From NCBI GenBank assembly GCA_963841455.1, contig CAWJCU010000001.1:310001-374000 (forward strand): a stretch of DNA of 64,000 bases. The letters are read 5' to 3'. Below the pieces are notes generated by a model that was given only the letters and a program-made list of their open reading frames with translations, did no database searches and had not been told where the DNA came from. The DNA is from JAWVFM01 sp963841455. Its GTDB lineage: Bacteria > Actinomycetota > Thermoleophilia > Solirubrobacterales > 70-9. Shown here piece by piece: positions 1-12,106 of the stretch; the first letter of the stretch is position 1, and the number at the start of each line of letters is the position of its first letter. The position numbers and the translations under genes are program-made.

Positions 1-78
1 TTCCCGCGACCGCCTGCGATGCCGGCAGCGCGGCGAAAGCTGCGAGCACGCCCACGCCGACCAGCGCGCGCCGCGAAC
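1..78 (-). CDS. Partial secreted or lipoprotein-like gene, 5' end only
   Basis: On the minus strand, one frame running off the left edge encodes a signal-peptide-like stretch: arginines followed by an alanine/valine/leucine-rich core (ALVGVGVLAAFAALPAS). The only nearby ATG (position 80) is in another frame, so either the start is unusual or a one-base error is present. The mature protein lies outside the window and its function cannot be named. The call rests on the hydrophobic segment alone. Confidence 0.35.
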
Positions 79-146
79 ATCGAACCCCCCAGCACGACCG
101 GAACCCTAGCTTCGACCGCCCGGTGCGCGCGCCGGTTCGCGCCGAA

Positions 147-608
147 TCAGAAGGTGACCTCGGAGATCCTCCACGTGCCGCCGATCTCCTGCAGCTTGTA
201 GGTGCGGTATTGCGTGCGCTTGACGCCGGGCGCGTGGAGGTTGGCGTCGATCGCCGCGAGGTTGCCGCTCACCCGCACGTCGGTGATCTCGACCTCGGTC
301 TTCGCCAGCACGAGGCCAAGCGGCGAGTCGAGGACGTTCGCGCAGCCGGTGCTGTTGCCGGCGAGAGCTGCCGCCCGGATCTCGACCTGGCTGCGTTCCG
401 GCGCGGTCAGCAGCCGGCAGACCGCCTTGTAGTCCTTGCGGTGGGCGGCGGCGAAGAAGTCCTCGAGCGCCGCCTGGGCGCGGTCGGCCTCCGTCGGCGG
501 ATCCGAGAACGGCCCCACGTTCGCGATCGCGAGCGCGACCACCGCGGCGCCGACCACCAGCAGCACCGTCGCGATGCGCCGGCGAATGACCGGACTCAGG
601 TACCCCAC
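147..608 (-). CDS. Membrane-anchored NTF2-like hypothetical protein
   Basis: The product is 153 residues from a GTG start at 608. Residues about 8-30 form one hydrophobic transmembrane or signal-anchor segment. The rest resembles small extracytoplasmic NTF2-like/DUF4878-type domains: a helical start (RAQAALEDFFAAAHRKDYKAVC), then beta strands, ending with a typical GGTWRISEVTF strand. The open frame continues upstream to 1061, but that extension is antisense to the next two genes and has no coding character, so I chose the GTG. It is divergent from the small membrane protein starting at 627; a TATCC element sits in the 18-nt gap. The specific function is unknown. Confidence 0.7.
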   Translation of the reverse strand: MGYLSPVIRRRIATVLLVVGAAVVALAIANVGPFSDPPTEADRAQAALEDFFAAAHRKDYKAVCRLLTAPERSQVEIRAAALAGNSTGCANVLDSPLGLVLAKTEVEITDVRVSGNLAAIDANLHAPGVKRTQYRTYKLQEIGGTWRISEVTF

Positions 609-626
609 GGCGGATAGTTTCCCCGT

Positions 627-896
627 ATGGACGAGAACACGCTCGAGTGGCTCGACATCCTCGGGAAGGTCCTGTTCGGGCGCGGCCGCGGTTGTGTTGG
701 TCCTGTCCATCGTCGGCGGCATCGCGATCTGCGAGCTCCTCGAGCGACTCTGCCCGTGGTCGGCGAGCTGCAGCAGCAGAACCGCGGCACCATCGCGGTT
801 GGCGCCTTCCTCTTCGGGATCACCTCGTCCGGTCTGCTCGCCGGGATGGGCGCCCTCGTCCGCCTCAACGTCGCCGCCCGCCGTCAGCGTGACTGA
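627..896 (+). CDS. Small two-TM membrane protein, frame interrupted twice
   Basis: The start (MDENTLEWLDILGKVLFG) and end (LQQQNRGTIAVGAFLFGITS onward) share one frame. Between them the hydrophobic segment VVLVLSIVGGIAIC appears only in the +1 frame. Two compensating one-base indels, near 680 and 755, would give an 89-residue protein with two membrane helices. A TAGTTT hexamer lies 7 nt before the ATG. The stop overlaps the GTG of the phosphodiesterase gene by 8 nt, which suggests co-transcription. Family not recognised. Confidence 0.5.
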   Translation: MDENTLEWLDILGKVLFGRGRGCVGPVHRRRHRDLRAPRATLPVVGELQQQNRGTIAVGAFLFGITSSGLLAGMGALVRLNVAARRQRD

Positions 897-1685
897 GGCC
901 CGCGAGCGGCCGCTTCGGATCGGCCACAAGGGCGCTGACGCGATCGTCGCCGGCAACACGCTGGAGAGCTTTCGCGCCGCGGTCGAGATCGGCGTCGACA
1001 TCATCGAGCTCGACGTCGTGCGGCCCCGCTCGGACTTCGCCGACCCGCGCGAGTGGCGCAACGCCGCCGGCGGGGCCGGCCTCGGGCCCGAGCGATCCGC
1101 TCATCGTCGCCCACGACTGGGGCGACGCAGCCCGGCGCGAGCCGCTCACGCTCGGCCGAGACTCTCGACGCGTTCGCGTCGCCGCCCCTGGACCAGGTCG
1201 AGATCGACGTCGACCTCAAGATCGCCGGCCGCGAGGACGAGCTCGTCGACGCGATCGGCCGAGCGCGGCCTGCGCGACCGCGCGATGGTCTCGACGATGG
1301 AGCTCTCGAGCCTCCGCGAGCTGCGGCGGATCGATCCCGGGCTTGCGCATCGGCTGGACGGTGCCGAAGACCTACCGCGACTGGACCGGGCACCGCTGGG
1401 CCAAGCCCCTGCTCGCCGCCGGGCTCGCCTCGCTTCGCGCACGACTACCGGGCGTGGTTCGCCGGACCGCGCCCTCGCTCGGCGTGTGGGCCGTCTGGGC
1501 CTACCACGGGGCGATCACGCCGCGGCTGATCGAGGCCGCTCACTCGGTGGACGTCGAGGTCGTCGCGTGGACGGTCGACGACCCGCGCCGCGTCGACGCC
1601 GCTCACCGCGATGGGCGTCGACGGCATCTGCACGAACGACCCCAGGCTCCTCCTCGCGTCGAACGTCCCGGAACACCCGGTATAG
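889..1685 (+). CDS. Glycerophosphodiester phosphodiesterase, frameshifted
   Basis: Protein fragments in all three frames join in order into one GDPD TIM barrel of about 265 residues. The N-terminus has the family motif (RIGHKGADAIVAGNTLESF, then IIELDVV with the metal-binding E-x-D). The middle has LIVAHDW and EIDVDLK, and the C-terminus has VVAWTVDD followed by GVDGICTNDP. This family hydrolyses glycerophosphodiesters to glycerol-3-phosphate and an alcohol. At least four one-base frame changes (about 1075-1150, 1255, 1345 and 1610) break it. Catalytic motifs are all present, so sequence error is likelier than decay, but a true pseudogene is possible. Confidence 0.75.
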
Positions 1686-1716
1686 CCACGACTTCGGGAC
1701 GTTCGCGTGGTCGGGT

Positions 1717-3138
1717 TCAGGCCGGGCGGCCCGAGTACCCCGGCACGCGCCGCTGCCCGCGCGACTCGAAGTACGCCCACTCGGCCTCGCCCAGCTCGGT
1801 CGCCGGATCCTCCGCATAGACCCACTCGCGCATGATTCGGTGCCAGTTCCGCTTTGCGCTCAGCTGCGCGAGGACGGCGAGCACCCCCGTCTCCATCCGG
1901 CGGCCCATGAGCTCATCGGCGGGCAGGCTCTCGCGGCGCATCAGCGAGTAGTACTCCGAGCGGGGGTCCGAGGTCGACTCGATCACCTTCATCACTCGGC
2001 GCGATGAGATCTCGATCTCGCGGTCCTCGAGGTACCAGCCGCCGACGACCATCACGTGGTCCATCAGTCGCTCGGCGTCGAGCTTCGACGGGTTCTTGAT
2101 GAAGCCGAGGTCGTTCAGCGCCTCGCGAAGCCCCTGGGAATCCTGGCGAGATGCGGCGTCGACGGCGCGCGCCTCGAGCTCGATCTGCTCCGGGTCGAGA
2201 CGCTTGGTCATGCCGAAGTCGAGAAAGGCCACCCGCCCGTCGGCCATGAGGATGTAATTGCCCGGGTGCGCGTCGGCGTTGAAGTGCTGAAGGTGGTAGA
2301 TCGAGCCGAAGCAGAAGCGGAAGACGATCTCGCCGAAGCGGCTCCGCTCGGAGTGCTCGAGCTCCTTCACGCCCTCGAATCCGAGGCCGTCGACGTACTC
2401 GGTGACCAGCACGCGCCGGTGCGAGAGGCGGGTCAGCACGTCAGGCACGTAGATGAATGGGTGCCCGCGGTATGCGCGCGAGAAGGCTCGCTGGTTCTGC
2501 GCCTCGTACTCATAGTCGAGCTCCTCGAGCACGCGCTCTCGAAGCTCACTCGCGACCGCCTTCGCATCGAGCCCAGGCGCGAGCGCCTTCGCGAGGCGCA
2601 CGATGACCCCCATGTTCTGCAGGTCGGCCTCCAGGGCCTCCGCGACGCCCGGGTACTGGATCTTCACCGCCACGGAGCGGCCGTTCGTCAGCGTGCCGCG
2701 GTGGACCTGGCCGATCGAGGCGGCGGCGAACGCCTCCTCCTCGATTTCCGAGAAGAGCTCGTCGAGCGGCTCGCCGTCGTACTCCTCGTCAAGCACGTCG
2801 CGCACCTTCTCCCACGGCATTGGAGGCGCGGAGGTGCGGAGCTTCGCCAGCTCGTCGTGGTAGATCTCCGCGTATTCGGGCGGCAGGAACTCGGTGTCGA
2901 TGAACGAGGCGAGCTGCCCGAGCTTCATCGCCGCCCCCTTCATCTGCCCGAGGGTGGAGACCATCTTCTGCGCCGTCTCGATGTGGCGCGCCTCGAGGCG
3001 CTCCCGCGCGCCCTCGTCCGAGCGCGCCACGGATGCCGCCTTGGTTCCCGCGTAGCGCGTCGCCTGAACTCCGAGCGTGGTCCCCAGCTTCGCCGAGCGC
3101 CGAACCCGCCCCTTCGGGATCTTCCCGTCGTCGGCCAC
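1717..3138 (-). CDS. ABC1/UbiB/ADCK-family atypical protein kinase
   Basis: The product is 473 residues from a GTG start. It carries the ABC1 hallmarks in order: the KxGQ motif (MKLGQLASF, about residue 71), the alanine-rich nucleotide loop (AAASIGQVHRG) with VAVKIQYPG, the catalytic-loop-like NADAHPGNY and the metal-binding DFG (FLDFGMTKR). The family includes UbiB/COQ8 and regulates lipid or quinone metabolism through ATPase rather than classical kinase activity. There is no membrane segment at the C-terminus, unlike E. coli UbiB. TACGAT lies about 6 nt before the start. It follows the divergently read ScyD-like gene by 26 nt. The substrate is not predictable. Confidence 0.88.
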   Translation of the reverse strand: MADDGKIPKGRVRRSAKLGTTLGVQATRYAGTKAASVARSDEGARERLEARHIETAQKMVSTLGQMKGAAMKLGQLASFIDTEFLPPEYAEIYHDELAKLRTSAPPMPWEKVRDVLDEEYDGEPLDELFSEIEEEAFAAASIGQVHRGTLTNGRSVAVKIQYPGVAEALEADLQNMGVIVRLAKALAPGLDAKAVASELRERVLEELDYEYEAQNQRAFSRAYRGHPFIYVPDVLTRLSHRRVLVTEYVDGLGFEGVKELEHSERSRFGEIVFRFCFGSIYHLQHFNADAHPGNYILMADGRVAFLDFGMTKRLDPEQIELEARAVDAASRQDSQGLREALNDLGFIKNPSKLDAERLMDHVMVVGGWYLEDREIEISSRRVMKVIESTSDPRSEYYSLMRRESLPADELMGRRMETGVLAVLAQLSAKRNWHRIMREWVYAEDPATELGEAEWAYFESRGQRRVPGYSGRPA

Positions 3139-3164
3139 GAGAGGATCGTACGGGGGCTCGCGGG

Positions 3165-4286
3165 TCAGGCGTGGCAGAGGGGCGCGGCCGGGACGGACAC
3201 GACCTGCCCGTTCGCGCCGCCGAACGCGCCGCCCTTGGGCGTCGTGCCCGGGAGGACGCTGTTGTTAGCCACATACAGGGTCTGCCCGTCCGATGAGACC
3301 ACCCCGCCGGCGGGGAACGAGAGCTGGTCCGAGATCGGCACGAGGCAGCGGCTGATCGCGAGCGGCATCAGCTCGACCACGTCGCCGTGCGAGCCGGGAT
3401 CGAGGGTGGTGGTTGAGAGCTCCGTCACATAGAGCGCCCCTCCGGGCCCGAAGTCGAGGCCGCTGATGCGATCGAAGCCGGTGGCGTAGACGCGCTCGAC
3501 CCCGCCGGGGAGGACCTGCACCACCTGCCCGGCGCCGTTCACGCCGCCGACGGACTCGCCGACGTACGGCAGGCCGTCGGGTCCGATCGCGATCGCCGTC
3601 GGGGTGGCACGCGACGCGCCGAGGTTCGGCAGCACGTCAAGCAGCGACACCTTGGTGCCGCCGACCTGGAGGACGTCGTTGCCGCCGGCGTCGGCGACGT
3701 ACTGCGTGGCCGCGCTCGCGGCGGCAAGGGCGTAGGGGCCCGAGGCGAGACCCTGGCCGTCGGGGTCGTGCTTGGTCTCGAACGAGGCGACGTTGCCCGT
3801 CGCCTTCGCCGCCGTCCCGCGAAGCTGCAGCAGCCTTCCGACGAGCTTTCGGGAGGTCGCCGGAAGCAGCTGCGTCACGAAGGATGGGGCGCTCGTCTCG
3901 ACGCCGAAGACAGAGCCGTCGGGAGCGGCCGAAACGCCGTCGGCGCCGGTCGCGAACGTGCCGTCGCTCTTGGCGAACGAGGGGAGGCGATCCGCGAGCT
4001 TCTGGCGGGCGTGGGTGGCGAGGTCGAAGCGCATGACCGAGCCCGTGGTGCCGGTGCAGGTCTGGCCCTTTCCGGCGACGCTGATGCACCTGCTGCCGCC
4101 CGTGCCCGCCGCGGCGATGTAGAGGTAGCGCCCGTCCGGGCTCAGGGACAGGCCGCGCGGGTTATGAAAGTGGTTGGCGACGATGCGGTACGTGCTGCGC
4201 GGCGCGGCGGTGGCGCCGGCGGGCATTGCCACGACGGCCGCCAGGCCCGCCAGAAGGCTCATCTTCAGGATCCCGCGCACTCGCAT
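3165..4286 (-). CDS. ScyD/ScyE-family secreted beta-propeller protein
   Basis: The product is about 373 residues with a clear signal peptide (LLAGLAAVVAMPAGATAAP). Repeated propeller blades follow, with motifs such as PRGLSLSPDGRYLYIAAAG, TAIAIGPDGLPYVGES and RISGLDFGPGGALYVTELS. The pattern matches the ScyD/ScyE family, first seen in scytonemin clusters but widespread as uncharacterised extracellular proteins in actinomycetes. I chose the ATG at 4286, which places the signal peptide properly; an in-frame ATG at 4313 adds nine residues. No scytonemin genes are nearby, so only the fold and export are supported. Confidence 0.75.
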   Translation of the reverse strand: MRVRGILKMSLLAGLAAVVAMPAGATAAPRSTYRIVANHFHNPRGLSLSPDGRYLYIAAAGTGGSRCISVAGKGQTCTGTTGSVMRFDLATHARQKLADRLPSFAKSDGTFATGADGVSAAPDGSVFGVETSAPSFVTQLLPATSRKLVGRLLQLRGTAAKATGNVASFETKHDPDGQGLASGPYALAAASAATQYVADAGGNDVLQVGGTKVSLLDVLPNLGASRATPTAIAIGPDGLPYVGESVGGVNGAGQVVQVLPGGVERVYATGFDRISGLDFGPGGALYVTELSTTTLDPGSHGDVVELMPLAISRCLVPISDQLSFPAGGVVSSDGQTLYVANNSVLPGTTPKGGAFGGANGQVVSVPAAPLCHA

Positions 4287-4381
4287 GCCTTTCGAGCCGT
4301 ACCGGACGGCCATCCTCTAGATCGGCGATTCGAGCCTCATACTTGAAACCAGGTACGTTCGGTGGACCCGCGGCGGTTCTC

Positions 4382-4387
4382 TATCCT
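4382..4387 (+). promoter_or_regulatory. -10-like hexamer TATCCT before rplY
   Basis: TATCCT ends 9 nt before the rplY ATG and no Shine-Dalgarno sequence separates them. This spacing fits a -10 element of a leaderless transcript. The same arrangement recurs at many starts in the window. Confidence 0.45.
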
Positions 4388-4396
4388 CACTCGCCG

Positions 4397-5113
4397 ATGG
4401 CTGATCGCGCCACCCTCAAGGTTTCCGAGCGCACCGAGTTCGGCTCGCGCACCGCGCGACGCCTGCGCCGCGACGGGCTCGTGCTCGGCGTCGTCTACGG
4501 CGGTGGCAGCGATGCGCGCGCGTTCCAGGTTCCGGAGCGCGACGCCCGGACGATCCTCGCGGGTCCCGGCGCGCTCATCGACGTCGCCTTCGACGGCGGC
4601 TCTTCGACCCCCGTGGTCGTCAAGGAGCAGCAGCGCCATCCGGTTCGCGGCTCGCTCGTCCACCTCGACCTGCTCGAGGTGAAGCTCGACGAGGCAATCG
4701 AGTCCGAGGTCCCCGTGGAGCTCCTCGGCACCGAGGAGGCTCCGGGCGTGAAGGAGGGCGGCGTGCTCGAGCACGTCACGCGCGAGATCACCGTCAGCGC
4801 GCTCCCCACGGACATCCCCGAGAGCATCGTTGCCGACGTGTCCGGCATGGAGATCGGCGACACCCTTCAGCTCAGTGCTCTGGAAGCCCCCGAGGGCGCC
4901 ACGTTCGTCGCCGAGGAGCCCGACGAGGTGACCATCGCCACGCTGTCTCCGCCGCGCATCGAGGAGGAGCCTGAGCCCGAGCTCGACGAGGAGGCCGAGC
5001 TCGTGGGCGAGGACGGCGAGCCGATCGAGCCCGAGGAGGGCGAGGCAGAGGGCGACGAGGCCCCCGCGGCTGAGGGCGACGACTCCGAGGGCCCCTCCGG
5101 CGACGAGGGCTAG
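4397..5113 (+). CDS. rplY: 50S ribosomal protein L25 (CTC-type)
   Basis: The 238-residue product is the long bL25/CTC form, which binds 5S rRNA in the large subunit. The N-terminal L25 domain (residues about 1-90) opens with the family pattern of a basic segment, FGSRTARRLRRDG, and continues to VVVKEQQRHPVRG and VHLDLLEV. The C-terminal TL5 domain (about 95-185) contains EGGVLEHVTREITVSALP. The last about 50 residues are an acidic Glu/Asp/Gly tail, common in high-GC actinomycetes. The ATG at 4397 begins the domain directly. pth follows, as is usual for rplY. Confidence 0.93.
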   Translation: MADRATLKVSERTEFGSRTARRLRRDGLVLGVVYGGGSDARAFQVPERDARTILAGPGALIDVAFDGGSSTPVVVKEQQRHPVRGSLVHLDLLEVKLDEAIESEVPVELLGTEEAPGVKEGGVLEHVTREITVSALPTDIPESIVADVSGMEIGDTLQLSALEAPEGATFVAEEPDEVTIATLSPPRIEEEPEPELDEEAELVGEDGEPIEPEEGEAEGDEAPAAEGDDSEGPSGDEG

Positions 5114-5167
5114 GTCCTGGCGCTCTTTCGCCGCCGCTCAGGCGATTCGGGCCCCATCGACGCTCTC

Positions 5168-5731
5168 GTGGTCGGTCTCGGCAATCCGGGCGACCGCTAC
5201 GCGGCGACGCGCCACAACGTCGGCTTCGAGGTGGCGAGCGAGCTCTCCCGAAGATGGCAGCTCCCGCGCGCAGGGCGGAGGTTCGGCGGCCTCATCGCCG
5301 AGGGGCGGACCCGCCCGGGCGGCCCGCGCGTCGCGATTCTCCTGCCGCAGACCTACATGAACGAATCGGGCGACTCCGCGGGCCCCGCGCGCGGCAGCCT
5401 CAAGGTCCCGATCGAGCGCACGGTCGCCGTCCACGACGAGATCGACCTGCCGTTCGGTTCGATCACGTCGCGCCTCGGGGGCGGGGTCGCGGGTCACAAC
5501 GGGCTCAAGAGCCTGCGGCAGGGCTTCGGCAGCGGCGACTTCTGGCGGGTGCGGGTCGGGGTGAGCCGGCCCGACTCGACCGACCCCGAGGTCGTCTCGC
5601 GCTACGTGCTTTCCCGCTTCTCCGAGCCCAGCGCCGACGTGCGGGAGTTGATCGGCCGCGCCGCCGACGAGGCCGAGCGCTTGGTGGACGAGATCGTCGC
5701 CGCCGAGTCCGAGCCCGTGGTGCCCGACTGA
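5168..5731 (+). CDS. pth: Peptidyl-tRNA hydrolase
   Basis: The enzyme frees tRNA from prematurely released peptidyl-tRNA. The 187-residue frame has all family landmarks: GLGNPGDRYAATRHNVGF with the substrate-binding Asn and catalytic His, LPQTYMNESGDS, the catalytic-Asp loop HDEIDLPFG, and GGGVAGHNGLKS. The GTG at 5168 sits unusually close to the first motif. The frame stays open upstream to a CTG at 5117, and a short arginine-rich extension is plausible. Its TGA shares one base with the ATG of the hydratase gene, so the two are coupled. Confidence 0.93.
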   Translation: MVGLGNPGDRYAATRHNVGFEVASELSRRWQLPRAGRRFGGLIAEGRTRPGGPRVAILLPQTYMNESGDSAGPARGSLKVPIERTVAVHDEIDLPFGSITSRLGGGVAGHNGLKSLRQGFGSGDFWRVRVGVSRPDSTDPEVVSRYVLSRFSEPSADVRELIGRAADEAERLVDEIVAAESEPVVPD

Positions 5732-6449
5732 TGGCCCGCACGGACTACTCGGTCGAAGACGGCGGGGTCGCGCTCCTGCGCCTCGACCGCCCGGACGCTC
5801 GCAACGCGATGGACACCGCGATGCTCGAGGAGCTGCTTGCGCGCCTTGCCTCCGCGCGCGACGACGAGGCGGTGCGCGTGGTCGTCATCTCCTCGACCGA
5901 CCACATGAGCCTCTCCGCGGGCGCCGACCTGCGCGAGGAGCTCGACGATGAGGGACGCGTGCGCCGGATGCAGCTCTTCGCTGACCTCTACGACGAGCTC
6001 ACCGCCTTCCCGAAGCCCACGATTGCGGCCTGCCACGGCGCGTGCGTCGGGGGCGGCGCGGAGGTGGCAGTCGCATGTGACCTGCGGATCGGTGGCTCGA
6101 ACCTCAGGCTGCGGTTTCCCGGGGGCGCCCTGGGTGTTCCCGTCGGGCCCGGCCGCCTCGCGACGCTCTGCGGCCTGTCGGTGGCGAAGTACCTGCTGCT
6201 CACAGGTAAGGAGGTCGACGCCGAGATCGCGCTTCGCTGGGGCCTCGTCCACAAGGTGGCGCCCGCGGCGAAGACCGAGGATGCCGCATTGCAGCTCGCC
6301 GCGCAGGTCGCCGCCAACCCCCCGGATGCGGTCGCCCGCCTGAAGCGGATGCTGCACGACTGGGACGGGGTGGAGGACCGCTCACGCGTCGAGGGCCGGG
6401 CCCAGGTCGAATGGCAGCGCTCGGGTCCGGGGCTGCCCTTCCACGAGCG

Positions 6450-6453
<4 letters not shown>
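5731..6453 (+). CDS. Enoyl-CoA hydratase/isomerase family protein
   Basis: The 240-residue crotonase-fold protein acts on acyl-CoA thioesters. Visible landmarks are LLRLDRPDARNAMD at the N-terminus, the first oxyanion-hole segment (LSAGADLREE), and the CoA/oxyanion segment IAACHGACVGGGAEVAVACD. The usual first catalytic Glu of hydratases falls near RFPGGALGVPVGPG, where no obvious Glu is seen. The precise reaction (hydratase, isomerase or other) is therefore open. It starts on the last base of pth and its stop overlaps the mfd ATG by 4 nt, so it is embedded in a translationally coupled run. Confidence 0.82.
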
Positions 6454-9887
<3,434 letters not shown>

Positions 9888-9901
9888 GTGGGCGCGCGAG
9901 C

Positions 9902-9918
9902 GCCCCGCGCGGGGCTTT
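9902..9918 (+). terminator. Intrinsic terminator-like hairpin after mfd
   Basis: A perfect 14-nt palindrome (GCCCCGCGCGGGGC) is followed directly by TTT, 14 nt after the mfd stop. The run of T is short, as is common in high-GC genomes. The rest of the gap to 10061 holds no other recognisable element apart from a TATGCT hexamer 9 nt before the next start. Confidence 0.55.
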
Positions 9919-10061
9919 GGCGAGTTGACCCCGCTATTCGCGGCAAACTCGACCAGCACGCGGATTTCCCCCCAACGCGCCGGCGACACCCTCCCTCGCT
10001 GACCCGAGCCACCGTGCCGCTTGAGCCTGCGTAAAGGCGCGCTCAGTATGCTGCCCGGCTC

Positions 10062-11426
10062 GTGACTCCCGCTCAGCGCAAAGGCAGTGGCCGCTCGACG
10101 CCTCGCAAGGCTCCGTCGAGCAAGGCGCCGGCCCAACCGAGGTTCCGCACGTCGCACCGCGTCGCGCTCATCGTGCTCGCCCTCGCGGTCGTCCTTACGA
10201 CGGCCGGCTATGCCGCCTTTCGCGGCCTCGGCCAGCCGAGCATCCCCTCCGACGGGATCGCGGTGGTGCAGGATGCGCCGAACGGCACGGTCACCAAGGC
10301 CGAGTACGCCAGGGCCCTCTTCCAGGCAGTTCCGCGGATCGGGCTGACCAAGCTTCCCCCGCGCTCGAGCCCGCAGTTCACGACCGTGAAGCAGTCCGCC
10401 ATCTCCGACCTGCTGCTGCAGCGCTGGATCGAGGGCGAGGCGGCCGAGCGTGGCATCGACATCTCCGGGAGCGTGGTGCAGGACAAGCTGAAGTCGATCA
10501 TCAGCTCCCAGTTCTCGAACAGCCAGCAGCAGTTCCAGGCGTTCCTGAAGCAGTCGCACTTCACTCAGGAGGACGCACTCGAGCGCGTTCGCCTCCAGAT
10601 CCTCAGCACCAAGGTTCAGAACGCCGTGCTGCCCAAGAAGGCGCCGCACGTGTCCGACGACGAGATCACCAACTACTACAACGCCAACAAGACGCAGTTC
10701 GCGCAGCCGGCGACGCGCGACGTCCGGCTCGTGCTCAACAAGAGCAAGGCGGACGTTGAGAAGGCGAAGGCCGCGCTCGACGCCGACGACTCGACGGCAA
10801 ACTGGAAGAAGGTCGCGAAGCAGTACTCCACCGACCCGACCACGAAGTCGGTCGGTGGCCTGCGCGCCCAGGTTGCCAAGGGGCAGAGCGAGCCCGCGCT
10901 GGACAGCGCGATCTTCGCCGCCGCGCCCAATCAGGTCATCGGTCCCATCAAGGGCCAGTCCGGCTACTACGTGATCGAGGTCGAGGGCGTCCACCCGGCG
11001 TCGACCACGCCGCTCGAGAAGGTGCGCCCGCAGATCCAGCAGCAGCTCGGGACTGCGCTCCAGGGCGCGATTGCCACCAACTTCCAGAACGACTTCACGA
11101 ACAAGTGGGCATCGCGCACGTTCTGCGCACCGGACTACGTGATGTTCCGCTGCTCGAACTACGTCGCGCCGCCCTCGTGCACGGCGGCCACGGCAGCCAA
11201 GACCGGCTGCCCAGCGGTCGTCCCGGCGATCAAGCCGGTCGAGCCGGGGCACGCCGCGGTCTTCTTCACGATCCCGGCGCAGCCGCCGCAGGGCCCGATC
11301 CAGCCGCCGGCCAAGGGCGGTGCGACGCTGCCTGGAGGCACACCGATACCCATCGGTCCTGGCGGCTCGAGCGCCGCGCCGCCGGGCGCCGCGCCGCCGG
11401 GCACGGCGCCGGTCCCCTCGGGCTGA
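10062..11426 (+). CDS. Membrane-anchored parvulin-type peptidyl-prolyl isomerase (SurA/PrsA-like)
   Basis: The 454-residue protein starts at GTG, with a basic N-terminus and one transmembrane segment (about 28-50, VALIVLALAVVLTTAGYAAF). A SurA-like helical region follows (VQDKLKSIISSQFSNSQQQF). The PpiC domain is about residues 205-310, with YYNANKTQFAQPATRDVRLV, the long middle helices and GPIKGQSGYYVIEVEGV. The tail contains four cysteines (CAPDYVMFRC and two more) and then a proline/glycine-rich low-complexity end. Such proteins fold exported proteins on the outer face of the membrane. TATGCT lies 9 nt upstream. mazG follows after 7 nt. Confidence 0.85.
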   Translation: MTPAQRKGSGRSTPRKAPSSKAPAQPRFRTSHRVALIVLALAVVLTTAGYAAFRGLGQPSIPSDGIAVVQDAPNGTVTKAEYARALFQAVPRIGLTKLPPRSSPQFTTVKQSAISDLLLQRWIEGEAAERGIDISGSVVQDKLKSIISSQFSNSQQQFQAFLKQSHFTQEDALERVRLQILSTKVQNAVLPKKAPHVSDDEITNYYNANKTQFAQPATRDVRLVLNKSKADVEKAKAALDADDSTANWKKVAKQYSTDPTTKSVGGLRAQVAKGQSEPALDSAIFAAAPNQVIGPIKGQSGYYVIEVEGVHPASTTPLEKVRPQIQQQLGTALQGAIATNFQNDFTNKWASRTFCAPDYVMFRCSNYVAPPSCTAATAAKTGCPAVVPAIKPVEPGHAAVFFTIPAQPPQGPIQPPAKGGATLPGGTPIPIGPGGSSAAPPGAAPPGTAPVPSG

Positions 11427-11433
11427 GGACAGC

Positions 11434-12093
11434 GTGGGCGACGAGCCCGCGGCCACAGAGGCACTCGCCCGCCTCGACGAGATAACACGGCGCCTGCGCC
11501 GGGAGTGTCCGTGGGATCGCGAGCAGGACGAGCGCTCGATCGTCCCGCACACGGTCGAGGAGGCCTACGAGCTCGCGGACGCCGCCGGGCGCGGTGACGA
11601 CGCCAAGCTCGTCGACGAGCTGGGCGACGTGCTCTTCCAGGTGCATTTCCTGGCACTTCTGCTCGAGGAGCGAGGCGCCGGCGATCTGGCGACGGTCGCC
11701 GAGTCGATGTCGCAGAAGCTGATCCGCCGCCACCCGCACGTCTTCGGCGAGGTCGAGGCCGAGACGGCCGGGGAGGTCCTGAAGAACTGGGACGCGATCA
11801 AGCGCGACGTGGAGGGGCGAACGTCAGCGGAGGAGCCTTTCGCCGACGTGCCCGAGAACCTCCCCGGCCTGCTCTACGCGCGGAAGATCCAGCGGCGCGC
11901 GGCGTCCGCCGGGCTGGGCGATCTCGAGGAGGCCGGGGAGCCCTTGACGGACGAGTCGCGCGAGGCCGCTGAGCTCTGGCTCGGGGAGGTCCTCTTCGGC
12001 CTCGTCGACCTCGCCAGGCGCCAGCGAATCGACCCCGAGCTGGCCCTGCGGGCGGCCGCTGAGCGCTTCCGGGACGCCGCAACCCCCAGATAA
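11434..12093 (+). CDS. mazG: Nucleoside triphosphate pyrophosphohydrolase MazG
   Basis: The 219-residue enzyme hydrolyses nucleoside triphosphates to monophosphates and pyrophosphate, for house-cleaning of damaged NTPs. It shows the MazG signature: LRRECPWDREQD, then TVEEAYELADA with the metal-binding EExxE-like helix, and LVDELGDVLFQVHFLA. A second half carries KNWDAIKRDV and LLYARKIQRRA. The GTG at 11434 follows the PPIase stop by 7 nt, so the two are probably co-transcribed. eno begins 13 nt after its stop. Confidence 0.93.
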   Translation: MGDEPAATEALARLDEITRRLRRECPWDREQDERSIVPHTVEEAYELADAAGRGDDAKLVDELGDVLFQVHFLALLLEERGAGDLATVAESMSQKLIRRHPHVFGEVEAETAGEVLKNWDAIKRDVEGRTSAEEPFADVPENLPGLLYARKIQRRAASAGLGDLEEAGEPLTDESREAAELWLGEVLFGLVDLARRQRIDPELALRAAAERFRDAATPR

Positions 12094-12106
12094 CCTCCCG
12101 CGTCCG